Part shown: in pieces, positions 1 to 11,657 of the stretch
How the letters are laid out: each line of letters opens with the position of its first letter
How positions within the stretch are numbered: position 1 is the first letter of the stretch
Assembly (NCBI GenBank): GCA_963752755.1
Contig: CAVVZJ010000003.1
Span: forward strand, 992,001 to 1,056,000
DNA length: 64,000 nucleotides
From: CAVVZJ01 sp963752755
Lineage (GTDB): Bacteria; Planctomycetota; Planctomycetia; Isosphaerales; Isosphaeraceae
Direction: 5' to 3'
Made by a program: the position numbers and the translations under genes
The notes under the pieces: generated by a model
The model's database searches: none
Told to the model about the DNA's origin: nothing
What the model saw: the letters and a program-made list of their open reading frames with translations, nothing else

Positions 1-1545
1 TCAGCAAGGCCGACTCCGGGATGAACGCAGCGGTCCGCGCGTCCGGACTGACGACCTCGACCTCGACGAACATGCCCGGTTTGAGCAGACGCTCGGGGTT
101 CTTGGCCTCGGCCAGCAGGAGGATGGCGCGGGTCTTCTCGTCGACCAGGTCGCCGGTGTAGATCACCCGGCCCTCGAAGGTCCGCCCCGGGTACGACGGC
201 GAGGTGAACCGCACCCGGCCACCACTCTGGCCGACGAGCCGGCCGAAGTCCGACTCCCGGACCTTCACCTCGACCCAGACGGTCGAGAGGTCGGCGAGCT
301 GGAAGATCCGGTGCGTCGTATCGACGGCGACGCCGGGGACGACCAGCTCGCGGTCGATGATCGTGCCGTCGAAGGGGGCCCAGATCGAGAACGTGCCGAT
401 CGGCGTTTGCTCGGGGTCGGGGTCCTCCTGCTGGTCCGCCGAGTTGCCGACCGGCTCGACGTCGCCGCCGCTCTTCGACTCGGGCAGGATCTGCTCGGGC
501 CTCAGCTCCTCGATGGTCTTCTCGGTGCCGCTCTCGGAGGCGGCCAGCGTGCCGTCGGGGCGGACGCCGACGACCCGACCGAAGCGGACCTCGGGCTCGG
601 TGCCGTCGGGCCGCACGCCCAGCACCCGGAGCCGCTCGCGGGCGACCTTCACGGCCGTCTCGGCCTGCCGGCGGACCTGCTGGGTCCGCGAGTTCTCCAG
701 CAGGGCCTCGAAGCCGACCCGGTCCATCAAGGCCTGGTAGGTGGCCAGCGCCGCCTCGTATTCGGCCCGGGACTGCTGGTAGTCCTCCACCGAGACGGCG
801 TTGTCCGACCGCAAAGTCCGGCTCCGATCAAACTTCGCATCGGCCAGGCGAAAATTGGCGTAGGCGGTCATGAGCCGCTCGCGGTCGGCACCCACCGGCC
901 GGTCCTCGAACTCTTGCTCGATCTGCTCCGGAGTGCCGCCCGACTTGAGCCGGTCGATCAGTTCAAGCGTGGCGCGGCAGATATCCGATTGCCAGCGAGC
1001 CCGCGAGCTGGCAATCTCCAGCTCTTGCAGGCGCGTGACCAGTTCGAGCCGGGCCTCGGCCACCTGCGGGCTATCGATCGTCGCCAGCAGGTCACCGGCG
1101 CGGACATCCTGGCCGACGTGCGCCGCCACCGAGCGCACGACGCCGGCCGCTCTCGGCGTGATGTAGGCGTAGCGGGTCTCGTCGGGCGTGACCCGCCCCG
1201 GCGCTTGAGAATCTCGTGCATCGGGCCAGCACTGACCGGCTCGGTCCGCAGGTCCACGGCCCGCTGCTGTGCCCGGGTGAGAACGATTGACCAGCCGGGC
1301 TCCTCGCTGACCGCTATCGGCGGCGGATCGGCCTCCTCGACCGCCTTGGGACGCCCGCTGGCCGCGATCGCCTCGGTGCGCCCGTCCTGCGAGCCGGATC
1401 GTTGGCTCCACCAGGTCCGGCCGCCCAGCATCCCCAGGACACCCACCGCCAGCAAGACCACGACTGCCGCCCCGACGAGGACCCACCGACCCCGACGGCG
1501 CGGGAACAGGGAACGCCAGAAAGCATGGAATGACGATGACGACAT
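1..1545 (-). CDS. HlyD/RND-type efflux periplasmic adaptor subunit (partial, frameshifted)
   Basis: Membrane-fusion protein of a multidrug or metal efflux pump; it would link an inner-membrane transporter to an outer-membrane channel. From the ATG at 1545 the product has a basic stretch (SLFPRRRGRWV) and one membrane anchor (about residues 20-40). Then comes 'LTRAQQRAVDLRTEPV', typical of the segment before the barrel in CusB/CzcB-type adaptors. The frame breaks near 1200 (one base missing after 'EILK'). The next minus frame continues with a lipoyl-like hairpin (VAAHVGQDVRAGDLLA), a long helical hairpin, a second lipoyl half (IWAPFDGTIIDRELV) and a beta-barrel part (VWVEVKVRESDFGRL). The gene runs off the left edge, so the C-terminus and the partner pump are not seen. 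Family call is firm; substrate unknown. Confidence 0.8.
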
Positions 1546-2139
1546 CACGACCTCATCAAGGGTTGCGACCTTCTCCGTTGCCGGACGTGGTCGGGGGTGC
1601 CCGGGACGGTGTCGGAAACGCGATCCCGGGGATGGGCCCGCCGCCTGCCGATCGGGCCTCGGGGCCGTGGCTTTTCGCCACCACGACACGACCGGACGAC
1701 CCACGACAGGCGTTGTTCTGGACCGTCGGGGGATTGGGTTGGATTCCGAGATCCCCCAGTCGATGGGCCTGGGCCGCCTCAGGACGGCTCGGCCTCCGGA
1801 TTCAAGGCACTCGTTTTGCGGACGAGGCTCCTATTCCCATTATTGGTTACTTTCTCCTCCCAGGGCAAGTTTTGTGCCGTGAAGCCCCTCATGGAAGACA
1901 CCATGATGACACACGTTGCGTTTGAAAAACAAGTCTCAAACCGGATTCCCGGATGGCCGGCAGTGACCTTGCCGGGTCGCGCAACGTTTGTCGATAATGG
2001 CGGTTTCCCGGAGTTTCGCCGTTGCCAAAGGGCGGACCCCGCGGGTTGACTTGAGGTTTGCAGCCCGATGGTCCGCCGCGATCGGCCGACGAGGTCCGCC
2101 GTCCCCGGGATGGACTGATTGCATCCAGGAGTGCGCGCC
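1546..2139. other. Intergenic region between divergent genes
   Basis: 594 bp separate the adaptor gene (leftward) and the UDP-glucose dehydrogenase gene (rightward), so promoters for both should lie here. The stretch 1800-2000 is visibly less GC-rich than its surroundings. I see no RNA gene, convincing ORF or long palindrome. Confidence 0.5.
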
Positions 2140-3551
2140 GTGAAGCTCGCCGTCATCGGAACCGGTTACGTCGGCCTGGTCACCGGTACCTGCTTCGCCG
2201 AGAGTGGCAACGACGTCGTCTGCATCGACAAGGTGGCCGAGAAGGTCGAGCGGCTCCGCCACGGCGAGATCCCGATCTACGAGCCGGGCCTGACCGAGCT
2301 GGTCCACCGCAACAGCCGCGAGGACCGCCTCCGGTTCACCACCGACCTGCCCGCCGGCATCGCCGACGCCGAGATCGTCTTCATCGCCGTCGGCACGCCC
2401 CAGGCCGACGACGGCAGCGCCGACCTGAGCGGCGTCTGGGCCGTCGGCGACGAGCTGGCGAGGCACCTCAATGGGCCGAAGATCATCGTCACCAAGAGCA
2501 CCGTGCCGGTCGGCACCAACGCCGAGCTGGCCCGGCGGATGTCCGAGAAGACCGACGTGCGGTTCGACGTCGCCAGCAACCCCGAGTTCCTCAAGGAAGG
2601 CGCCGCGATCGAGGACTTCACCAAGCCCGACCGCGTCGTCGTCGGCGTCCGCCGGCCCGAGGTCGGCGATCGCCTGCACACGCTCTACGCCCCGTTCCTC
2701 CGCACCGACCGGCCGTTCCTGGTGATGACGCCCGAGTCGGCCGAGATGACCAAGTACGTCGCCAACTGCCTGCTCGCGACGAAGATCAGCTTCATCAACG
2801 AGATGGCCAACCTCTGCGAGGCCTACGGCGCCGATATCAACGACGTCCGCCGCGGCATCGGCCACGACCAGCGGATCGGCTTCAGCTTCCTCTTCCCGGG
2901 CGTCGGCTACGGCGGCAGTTGCTTCCCCAAGGACGTCCGCGCCGCGATCCACATGGCCCGCTCCAAGGGCATGACCGCCCGGATGATGGAGTCGGTCGAT
3001 GCGGTCAACGAGGCCCAGAAGACCGTCCTCATGCAGAAGATCGAGCGCCACTTCGGCGGCGACCTCGCCGGCAAGACGATCGCCATCTGGGGCCTCGCCT
3101 TCAAGCCCCGGACCGACGACGTCCGCGAGGCGCCGGCGCTGGTCCTGATCGACGCGCTTGCTGAAGGCCGGCGCCGCCGTCCGCGTCCACGACCCCGAGG
3201 CGATGCCCAACGTCCGCGCCCTCTACGACGGTCAGGATCGCCTTCTGCGACCGCCCCTACGGCTGCCTCGAAGGGGCCGACGCCCTGGCCATCGCCACCG
3301 AGTGGAACGAGTTCCGCAACCCCGACTTCGAGGTCATGCGCCGCCTGCTCCGCCAGCCCGTGATCTTCGACGGCCGCAACCTCTACGAGCCCGAGCGCAT
3401 GGCCGCCCTCGGCTTCACCTACCACGGCATCGGCCGCGCCCACGGCGGCCAAGCCAGTGCGGAGCGCACCGAGCGAGATATGTGGACTACCGCCTGCTCG
3501 AGCTCGATGGCTCAACGGCCGGAAACGGATGAGGAGAGCCGACAGGGGTGA
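2140..3551 (+). CDS. ugd: UDP-glucose 6-dehydrogenase (two frameshifts)
   Basis: Oxidises UDP-glucose to UDP-glucuronate with 2 NAD+, feeding capsule and polysaccharide synthesis in the cytoplasm. The GTG at 2140 gives 'KLAVIGTGYVGLVTGTCFAE', the Rossmann GxGxxG motif, and has AGGAG 9 nt upstream. Further marks are 'KSTVPVGTN', 'SNPEFLKEG', 'KYVANCLLATKISFINE' and the catalytic cysteine in 'GYGGSCFPKD'. Two extra T residues break the frame: near 3158 (CTGCTG read as CTTGCTG in 'DALLKAG') and near 3232. The third frame then carries 'DALAIATEWNEF' and 'VIFDGRNLYEP', the normal C-terminal domain. All domains are present, so these are probably sequence errors. The last 30 or so codons after 'YHGIGR' are not family-like, and the true stop may be earlier. 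Confidence 0.93.
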
Positions 3552-3915
3552 TTGGCCCGCAATTCGCCGTCCGCGACGGCCGGGAGAATTCCGTCCGGGA
3601 TCGTCACTTCGCGCTCGCAACGCACCCGGGCTTCGGGTATCGTCGAGGAACCCATCAGGCTTGCCGTACTTCTCAGAAATTCACGATCCAGCATCCGAAT
3701 GGATCTGATGCGATCGAGCCCGCCTGGAGGCCGCCGCGGCCGGATTCCCTGATCGGTCGTGCCGTGATGTGCCGATAAGAAGTAAGGGGCTGGAATTCCT
3801 GGTCCGGGGCCGGGAAGGATCGAAGGCCGACGGAGCGGAGGACGGGCCAGTTGCCGGGCCGGCGAGACGCCGGCCGCGCGGGGACGCAGGGCGACGGGAG
3901 CCGGAGGCCGATGCC
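3552..3915. other. Intergenic region
   Basis: 364 bp between ugd and the secreted Ig/PKD protein. I see no supported gene, RNA or repeat here; reading frames on both strands are the usual high-GC shadows. Confidence 0.4.
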
Positions 3916-6005
3916 ATGCCTGCTCACCTGGGTCGTTTCCTCCAGCGCATCCTCGATGGCCTGTCGGCGACGATTGCCTCGCCGTCGCGGCGTCGGAGGA
4001 TGGGCCGATCCTGGCCCGAGTCCGAGCTGCTCGACGTCCGACGGCTTGCTGACGTCGGTCACGCTGACCAGCCCCGGCCCGATCACCGCCTTGACCGTCG
4101 GCGACGACGGCTCCTTCCAGGTCATCCGCGCCGACTTCACGCCAGGGGCAGGTCTTCCCGTCCGACACCGCGCCCGGCGACGCCGGCCTCTTCCTCCGCC
4201 AGGCCGACGGCACGGTCGTCGGCCTTGACCTGCGCCCGGAGGCTCCGCACCCAGGCGTTGAAGACGCACTCCGTCGGCCTCCACCCGATCTCCCTGACCA
4301 CCTCCCCCGACGGCCTGAGCGCCACGCTCGTGGCCGACAACAGCGGCGACGGCAATACCCTGGGCAACCAATTCACGCCTCGACCAGGTGACGACCTATC
4401 ATCCCGGCGACGACTACTTTCGCGTCGCGAACACCATCCGCAACGACGGCCAGAGCCCCCTGACCCTCGACGTCTTCGCCGCCGCCGACATCTACCTGGC
4501 CGACAGCGACACCGGCGTCGGCTACCGCGACACCACCAGCGGCGCCGTCGGCGGCGAGGACGCCACCGGCCACTACCGGATCTTCATCCAGCCCGACGGC
4601 GGCGGCAGCCTGGCCCCCTCCCACTACCAGGAAGGACTCTTCGATACCCTCTGGGCGACGATCGGCAACGGTGGCCACCTCGCCGACTCGATCGACCCGG
4701 CCGACCTCGACAACGGCGCCGGCCTGGAGTGGCGGGCCGTCACGATCGCACCCGGCCAGTCGGTCCAGATCGCCTATTACTGGTCGTTCGGCTCGATCGC
4801 CTTCGTCCCCACGCCGGAAATCCTCAACGCCCAGGGACGCACCTTCCAGGCCACCACCGGATCGCCTTATGACGGCCTCGTCGCCACCTTCACCACCGAC
4901 ACCGCCAGCCCCCAGGCCGCCAGTTACCACGCCACGATCGACTGGGGCGATGGCTCCTCCCCGACCACGACCGGCACCTTGAAACCCGACACCGCCGTCG
5001 GCCGTTTCGACGTCTCCGGCTCCCACACCTACGCCCAGGCCGGCACCTACCCGGTCCAGCGTCTCCATCGACGGCCTCCACGGCTCCTCCGCCACCGCCA
5101 ACAGCACGGCCAACGTGCATCCGCCACCACCACCACCGCCGGTCGCGATCGACCTGAGCGGTCGGCCTCGACCCATCAAGCGACCGGGGGATGTCGAATC
5201 GGACGGGATCACCAACGACAACCGACCGACGTTCCTCGGCCACGCGGCGCCCGGCTCGGTCGTGACGGTCCTGGCGGCGTCGGACCGCCCCGGACGCCAC
5301 GTTCGATGTGCTCGGCCAGACGGTCGCCGGGGCCGATGGCCGTCTGGGCCGTCACCTCGGGCCAGCCGCTGGCCGAGGGGCCCTATCGCGTCGTCGCCGC
5401 CGCGACGCTCGGCGAGCAGGGCCAGGCCATCTTCCTCTTCGACCCCGCCCACCCGCTCGTCATCGACACGATCGGCCCCCGGGTCGCCGGCCTGAAGGTT
5501 CTGCCGCGACGAGGCGAGATCCTCCTGAGCCTCCGCGACGACCGCTCCGGCCTCGACCCGTCGAGCCTGACGAACCCGTCAAGCTACACGTTCACTCGCC
5601 GATCGCGTCCGCGCTCCCAGGTCTTCCCGCTCCAGATCGGGCTGACGGCCCGGGCGTTGCCGAACGGCGGCCAGGAGGCGACCGTCCTGCTCACGACCGC
5701 CAGCAGCCGGATCGGCCACGGCCTCCGCTACGTCCTGACGGCCTCCTCCGGCGGCCTCCGCGACGTGGCCGGCAACCCCCTCGACGGCGAGTTCAACCGC
5801 CTGCTCCCCAGCGGCAACGGTTGGCCCGGCGGCGACTTCCAGGTCAACATCCGGACCGACGGCCGCAAGGTCCTTCCCTTGCTCCCCGCCGGCCCTCTCG
5901 CCACGACCTTCCATCCCCTCGCCGCGACCGGACCGACCCGTCCTCGCCGCCCGCCTTCCCTGATCCTCGAACCCGGGGGCGCGGGTCGCCCTGGTCATGG
6001 CCTGA
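3916..6005 (+). CDS. Large secreted PKD/Ig-like repeat protein (multiply frameshifted)
   Basis: No enzymatic function recognised; likely a cell-surface or extracellular protein. The ATG at 3916 begins 'MPAHLGRFLQRI'. The planctomycete export-signal motif appears as 'ELLDVRRL' and resumes one frame over as 'LLTSVTLTSPGPITAL' after an extra T near 4046 (CTGCTG read as CTTGCTG). Other breaks lie near 4150, 4240, 4385, 5058 and 5290-5330. Joining frames gives a beta-rich N-terminal domain (DDYFRVANTIRNDG, HYRIFIQPDGG), a PKD domain (ATIDWGDGS, GSHTYAQAGTYPV), a proline hinge (HPPPPPPPVAID), a bacterial Ig-like domain (NRPTFLGHAAPGSVVTV) and another Ig-like domain (VIDTIGPRVAGLKV). The end is uncertain; 6005 follows a frame ending 'GARVALVMA'. 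Six breaks could mean a pseudogene, but neighbours show similar errors. Confidence 0.6.
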
Positions 6006-6160
6006 TTCCCTCGAAAATGGGAGCCTTTGCTGGGTGCCCGGCGAGCACCCTCTTCGCTCCCATTCCCCGACCTGGTGTGCGCCGGCAACCCTGCAAAGAA
6101 CTTACCCTTTCGGGAGCGTCGCTCCACCTCGAACGACGACGGAATCCCCGATCCGACGGA

Positions 6161-7258
6161 TCAATACCGCGTCAAGGCCGCCACGTCACCGAGCTTGGCC
6201 AGACCGGGGATCGGGTCGGTGAACTCGACCCGGGCGCTGGTCAGCTCGGCCTGACGGGTCAGCTCGTCCACCAGATCGACGGCGAAGACCGAGCCCGAGC
6301 CGCACGTCGGACAGGCCGACCGCTCGCCCGCGGCGACGTTCTCGCAGTCGCGGCAGCGCGTGCCGGCGAGCTTGACGTCGCGGGTCACGAGCAAGGCCTC
6401 GACCCGGCCGTTCTGGACCGCGGTCAGCACGTCGTCGGGATCCGAGACAGCCAGGCCGCCACGGAGCAGCTCGGCCTTGACCCGTTCCCAGAGCGCCGAC
6501 TCCGACTCCCGCTCCTGCTCCTCGGCCAGCGCCTCCGCGGCCGCAACCAGCTCGTCCTCGCCCGCGTGGAGGTCCACCGACTTCGTCCCGGCGAGCCGCT
6601 CGGCCACCGGCGGCGTCAGCTCCGACTCGATCTCCCGGAGCGTCTCCGCCGAGCCCAGCAACACGACCCGGCGGAACCGGCCGCCTCGGCAGAGATCGTC
6701 GAGCACCTCGGCCACTTCCCTGGCGTAGTGCTGCAACTGCTTGTCCCGACGCCTCGCGTAGCGCTGCTGCGACCAGCCGCCGACCTTCACCGCGTTCTTC
6801 ACCCCCCCTTTGACCCGCTCGCCCTCGGCCGCCACGGCGTCGGTCACATGCCAGATCCGCGTCGCCTTGTTGTCGGCGGCGACAATCAAAAAATTCTCAT
6901 ATTCATCCTGCCATTCCGCCAGCGGCCGGATGTACGGCGACGCATCGACGCGCAACAGCGCCGGCACCTCCACCTCGGGCGGCAGCGGGTAGCCCCGGGC
7001 GAAGTCGAGCGCCCAGCAGGCGAAGAAGCAGAACGGCCCGTCGGGCGGCGGGCTCGCGGCGAGCGTCCGGCGGACAAGTTCCAGGTTGCGCTCGAAGTGC
7101 TCGGCCTCGTCGGCCTGGTCCGCCAGCAGGTCGCGGATCTGCCGCTCCCGCGCCTTCAACGGCTCCAGCCCCTCCGGCCAGCGGCTATACAGCGAGACGA
7201 AGGCCCGTTCCGGGCCGCGCAGCTCGGCGAGCGCGCGCAGGTCGATCTGGTGCAACAC
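6161..7258 (-). CDS. Vms1-like release factor homologue (VLRF1 / baeRF family)
   Basis: Relative of eukaryotic eRF1 and Vms1/ANKZF1, proteins that act on peptidyl-tRNA at stalled or split ribosomes. Visible marks: the 'GGWSQQRYARRRDKQLQHYA' segment with the conserved glutamine after GGWS, characteristic of this group; 'RFRRVVLLGSAE' of the eRF1 domain-3-like fold; and a C-terminal zinc ribbon (CRDCENV and CPTCGSGS). The N-terminal domain begins 'LHQIDLRALAEL', so I use the GTG at 7258, which has AAAGGG upstream, rather than upstream in-frame codons at 7411 that add an unlike sequence. Length is about 365 aa. Bacterial function is inferred from family membership; no ribosome-rescue partner lies nearby. 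Confidence 0.75.
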   Translation of the reverse strand: MLHQIDLRALAELRGPERAFVSLYSRWPEGLEPLKARERQIRDLLADQADEAEHFERNLELVRRTLAASPPPDGPFCFFACWALDFARGYPLPPEVEVPALLRVDASPYIRPLAEWQDEYENFLIVAADNKATRIWHVTDAVAAEGERVKGGVKNAVKVGGWSQQRYARRRDKQLQHYAREVAEVLDDLCRGGRFRRVVLLGSAETLREIESELTPPVAERLAGTKSVDLHAGEDELVAAAEALAEEQERESESALWERVKAELLRGGLAVSDPDDVLTAVQNGRVEALLVTRDVKLAGTRCRDCENVAAGERSACPTCGSGSVFAVDLVDELTRQAELTSARVEFTDPIPGLAKLGDVAALTRY

Positions 7259-7436
7259 GAGCGTTGCCCTTTTGCCAGGCGGACTGTTGTCAAGAACCTC
7301 GGCCCCGGTTCGGGGGGCAAACGCCGTGCCGCCGCTCGCCGGCATTCCCACATCCCGGAGGCGCGACCGAGGGCGACCGGGCCATCCGACCCCGTCGCCC
7401 TCGGCAGGCACGTCATCCCGACGATCCGCCGCGTTC

Positions 7437-10006
7437 TCAAGCCCGACGGCCGCGCTCGCGACCGCGGCCCAGATCGAGCAGTCCCGAGCTGGTTTCCGGC
7501 CCGGAGGGGGACCCGTTGGAGGTCACCAAAGGCGCGACCATCCCGACCGTGCCGCCGCTGGCCGACGTGTTGCTGCCGGCCACCGCGAACCCGTGCGAAC
7601 CCGGTTTACCGCCGCCCTTGCCGCCGCCGCCCTTGCCGCCGCCGCCCTTGTGGCCGCCGCCCGATTCGGGGGCGCCAATCTGCGCCGTGACGTCGTCGAA
7701 GGAGGCCGTCGCGAAGGAGGGATTCTGGTTCTGGAAGGTCCCCGATGAGCTGCCGTTCAACGCGGCCACGCCACCCGTGCGGTTCCAGTCGCTGGGGAGT
7801 TGATAGGTGATCGTCCACGACGACGGCTCGGTCGTGTTCGCAGGCCAGACCTTACCGTAGAGCGTGCCGTTGTCGAGCTTCATGTCGAACATGTACCAGG
7901 TCCTCACCTGCATGTTGTAGGGGACCGTCACCCCGCCCGCGCTCGGCCAGCCGCTCCAGGCGACGTAATCGTTGACGAACTCGATGTGCGTGCCGTCGCT
8001 GTTGCGGCCGGTGAAGACGAGGCTGTAGCCCTGGGTCGTCTTCGGGTCGGTCGCCAGCGAGACCCCGGCCCGGGCGTACTCGCCCGGCTGCCACGAATCG
8101 ACACGGACCTTGGCCAGGACCTCCGTGGGCACCCCCTGCACGCCCACCATCATCGCCCGGCGCTCGACGGTCGTGGGAGCCTCGGACGTCTGCTGCAAGA
8201 TCTTGTCCGTCGCGTTGTAGTCCCATTGCGTGCCGCTGAACGCCCAGAGGCTGCCCGCCGCGGTCGGGTCGTTGTTGAAGGGGTCGGTGTACGGCATCGG
8301 CATCGAGGCGGCCGTGGTGACGCTGATGGGGCCGGTATAGTCGGAGGGGCCGACGGAGTTGACGGCGCGGACCTCGAAGTCGTAGGCCGTCTGGGCACTC
8401 AGGTTCGCGACCTCAAACGAGGTCGCGTTGGCCCCCGTCGTGGCGACCTTTTGGAAAGTCCCGCCGAGATTCTGCCAGACCTCAAAGCCTTGCTCGTTAC
8501 TGCTGTTGTCGGTCCAGCTTAGCAAGATCTGGCTCGACGAGAGGACGGTGCCCTGGAGGCCCGTGGGGGCGTCGGGCGCGGTCGTCGGGGTCGAGTCAGA
8601 CAAGAGGGCGCCGGACACGTCGAGACGTCCGCCCGTAACCGTCTTGCCGTTCAGCGAGGCGGTCGGGATGGCCGTGTTGAGTAGTGCCTGCTTGATCTGA
8701 TCGGCGGTCGCGCCGGGATGCGCCGAGGCATACAGGGCCGCGGCGCCGGTGACGTGCGGCGTCGCCATCGAGGTGCCGCTGTAGGAGCCGTAGGAATTCG
8801 TCGGCAGGGTCGAATAGATACCGACGCCCGGCGCGCCAAGGTCCACGGTATTCTTGCCGTAGTTGGAGAAGCTGGCCAGGTTGCCGTTCGAATCGATGGC
8901 GGCCACGGCGACCACCGAGTCGTAGCTCGCGGCCGACTCGGTGCTCGTCCCGACGGTCGTGTCGTAGTTCGAGGGGTAGCTAGCCGCCGTGTCGTTGTTG
9001 GAGCTGCTGTTGCCGGCCGCGGCGATGAACAGGATGTCCGCCTTGGCGGCGCGGGTGATCGCGTCCTGCAAGCCCTGCGAGTAGCCACCGCCGCCCCACG
9101 AATTGTTCAGGGCGACGATGTTCAGGCCATGTCGCGTTTTCAGGTCGGTGAAGTAGTCCACTGCCTTGATCGCGTTGGCCGTGGTGCCGCCACGACGGCC
9201 GAGGAACTTGGCGTCGATGTAGGTGACGTTCCAGTTGACCCCCGCGACCCCCTGGCCATTGCCGCCCTGGGCCCCGATCGTGCCGGTGACGTGCGTGCCG
9301 TGGTCGTCCTGGGTGCCGTCGTAGATCGTGTTGTTGTTGCCGTCGAAGTCCCAGCCGTGGACGTCGTCCACGTAGCCGTTGCCGTCGTTGTCGATGCCGT
9401 CCGGTGGGTCGTAGGGGTTGGTCCAGACATTGGCGGAGAGGTCCGGGTGGGTGTACTGGACGCCCTCGTCGATGATGCCGACGTAGACGCTATTGGACCC
9501 GGTGTATCCGTTCGCCCAGGCCTCGCCAGCCTGGCTACCGTACGGGTTGGCCGGGGTGGTGGTGTCGCCGTACATGCCCCAGAGCGAGCCGTTGGTGTAG
9601 TAGGGGTCGTTCGAGACGGCGTCGGTCGTGTAGATCCAGTTCGGCTCGGCGTACGCGACGTTCGGGTTGGCCCGCAGGGCGTGAAGGCTCGCCTCGACCG
9701 AGCCGCCGGTCGGCAGGCTGACCAGCTCCAGCTCGCCGAGGCCCGCGGTCCGGACCATCCCGGCGTCGATCGACTCGGCCGCATTCGCCGACGCTCCGAC
9801 GCTCCCGCGCACCTGGGCCTGCGACGCGAGCGTGACTCCCGGCTTGAACTGGACCAGCACCTCGCCCGGAACGTAGCTCGGCCCGACGGCCGACGGATTG
9901 AGCCCTTGCGTCGTGGCGAGCAGCGTCCGGGCTTCCAGAGCCTCGACCTGCGCGGAACGGGCACGACGGCGGCGCGGCGGCCCCTCAAGGGGTTCCTTGA
10001 CAACAC
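7437..10006 (-). CDS. Secreted subtilisin-like serine protease (S8) with FN3 and lectin-like domains, frameshift near N-terminus
   Basis: Extracellular endopeptidase. The GTG at 10006 has a perfect AGGAGG 6 nt upstream and starts 'LSRNPLRG'. One base later in the basic stretch (near 9975) the frame changes and continues with 'AQVEALEARTLLA', the planctomycete export motif. The prodomain follows ('GEVLVQFKPGV', 'NPNVAYAEPNWIY'). The catalytic triad is clear: Asp in 'VYVGIIDEGVQYTHPDL', His in 'DDHGTHVTGTIGAQGG', Ser in 'YSGTSMATPHVTGAAALY', with oxyanion Asn in 'IAAAGNSSSNND'. After about residue 430 (9860 frame) come a fibronectin type III domain (LLSWTDNSSNEQGFEVW) and a concanavalin-like domain (GEYARAGVSLATDPKT). 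A Gly/Lys-rich tract (GGGGKGGGGKGGGK) and a variable tail follow. Confidence high for family; processing inferred. Confidence 0.92.
7610..7650. repeat. 15-bp tandem repeat encoding a Gly-Gly-Lys-Gly tract
   Basis: About three copies of the unit ccgccgccgcccttg lie inside the protease gene and encode, on the minus strand, the low-complexity GGGGK repeats near the protein's C-terminus. Such units expand and contract readily, so copy number may differ between strains or assemblies. Confidence 0.7.
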
Positions 10007-10428
10007 GGCTGCCTCCTCGGTTTGCGGAACGGTGTCGAGATCGCGGCGATGCTTGCGACGCCGAAGGGGTCCAGACCCCTCGCCGATCAGCTTCGGATGA
10101 GACGGCGGTTTCGTCAGCTCGGATCAGGATTCCGGAGTATGCTTAGGGAGCACCCAACGAGAAACCTACTCGGGAACGACGCCTGCGGTCGGCGCAGGGA
10201 GGTTGTCTCTGTCGTGAGACAGGGACTCCCGTTGAGACGATCCTGGTGCCGGTTCAAGGACCCTGCTGTGTCATCGGGGGGATCCTTCGGCCAAACTTTC
10301 CCAAACAAACCGCACAACTTTTCAAGTGAGTCTGCCCCGATTGTCGCCTCTCTTGTCTATCCGACGTGAAGGGCGAACATGATGATGCGCGTTTCAGATT
10401 CCCCGATCAAGGCACAAGGAAGAAAAAA
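10007..10428. other. Intergenic region upstream of the subtilase gene
   Basis: 422 bp between the subtilase start (leftward) and the 3' end of the TPR gene. It should hold the protease promoter. The 10190-10380 stretch is lower in GC. I see no RNA gene or long repeat. Confidence 0.4.
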
Positions 10429-11657
10429 TCAGCGAGGGATGTGCCGCGGTCCGGTCGTGGGGAAGAAACCCGGGGTAACCATCGGGCGCGGCTCGGGACC
10501 GATCGTCTCGGCCTCGCGACGCCAGGCACCGGCCAGCCTCTGCAGTCGGGCCGAGGCGCACAGGGCGGCCAGGTCGCGGCGGGCGTCGGGGTTGTCGAGC
10601 CGGGCGAGGTCGGCATCGAGCCGGGGGCCGAGGCGCGCGGGGTCGAGCGCCTCGCGTAATCGGGCCAGGTCCTCGGCGGCGCGGCGAGCCTCCTCCGGTC
10701 GGCCGAGACGCTGCCAGGCGCGGGCGAGCCGGTAGAGGGTCTTCCAGTCGTGCGGCAGGACTTCCAGCGCCCGCTGCAAGGACGCGACTGCTTGCTCGGG
10801 TCGGGCGTCGTATTCGAGGTCCCAGCGACCGCGGAGCCGGTCGTAGCGGGCGTCGCGACGATCGCGCGGCCAGTCGTCGAGCGCCTGGCGTCCCCGATCG
10901 GGCTGGCCCGACTCGGCCAAGGCCAGCACCAGCGCCTCCCGCGCCCGACATGCTCCGGTTGCGAGGCCAGCAGATCCTCCAGCTCCCCGGCCCGCTCGTC
11001 GGCACCCGGGTCGTCGGCGCGGGGGTGATCGGCCATCCGACGGAGCAGGGCGACGCGGGCATCGAGGTCGCTCGGGTCGGCCGCGATCCAGCGGCGGAGC
11101 GTCGCACGCGCCAGTTCCTCAGGCGCCTCGGCCAGCAAGGCGAGCGTCAACGCTTTCAGCACCTCCCGCCTCGCCTCCGGCCGCACCGCCTCATACGCCC
11201 GCCAGCCGATCTCCTGCGCCTCGAAGAGGCGATCCTCCAGGCGGAGCATTTCCAGCCGGACCAGCCACGGCTCGGGCTCCGCCAAGTCAAGCCGGCTCGC
11301 CGTCTCCAGCGCCCGATCCGCCTCACCCGCCCGACCTAGGGCCAGGGCCGCGCGGGCCGCGCCCAGCCACGAATGCACGTCGGCGGCCCCGGTCCGGTTG
11401 ACGGCCCTCCAGTTCCGCCTCGCCTCCTCCCAGCGCCCGCCGCGAGCCTCCGCGTCGGCTCGCAGCCTCAAGCGAGTGGGCGACTCCGGCGTCAGGGCCC
11501 AGACGGCCGCCGAGACTCCCACGACCGCCGCCATCGCCAGCCCTCCCAGCACGACCGGCGCATGCCCGAGCCGCCGCGCCGCGTTCACTCGCGAGCGACT
11601 CTCCGGCTCCGGCCGTCGGCGACGCCCAGCGGGCGCCCTGGCTGGTCGGCGGGGCAT
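10429..11657 (-). CDS. Membrane-anchored tetratricopeptide-repeat protein (frameshifted)
   Basis: No enzyme activity expected; TPR arrays mediate protein contacts. The ATG at 11657 starts 'MPRRPARAPAGRRRR', an Arg-rich cytosolic head. One membrane helix follows (VVLGGLAMAAVVGVSAAVWA) and then helical repeats with the TPR pattern, such as 'ARGGRWEEARRNWRAV' and 'LGRAGEADRALETASRLD'. The frame breaks near 10947, where one base seems missing in 'PEHV-RAREAL'. The next frame continues 'LALAESGQPDRGRQALDDW', 'PEQAVASLQRALEVLPHDW' and 'LARAWQRLGRPEEARRAAED'. The domain order suggests most of the protein lies outside the membrane. An in-frame ATG at 11696 is also possible. Cargo or partner unknown. 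Confidence 0.7.

Noticed and set aside
4388..7690. A single 1100-codon plus-strand frame running from the PKD protein through the Vms1-like gene
   Set aside because: The part after about 6000 is antisense to a well-supported gene and has no protein-like motifs; the lack of stops is a high-GC effect.
8718..10100. 460-codon plus-strand frame opposite the subtilase
   Set aside because: Antisense shadow; the minus strand shows the full catalytic triad.
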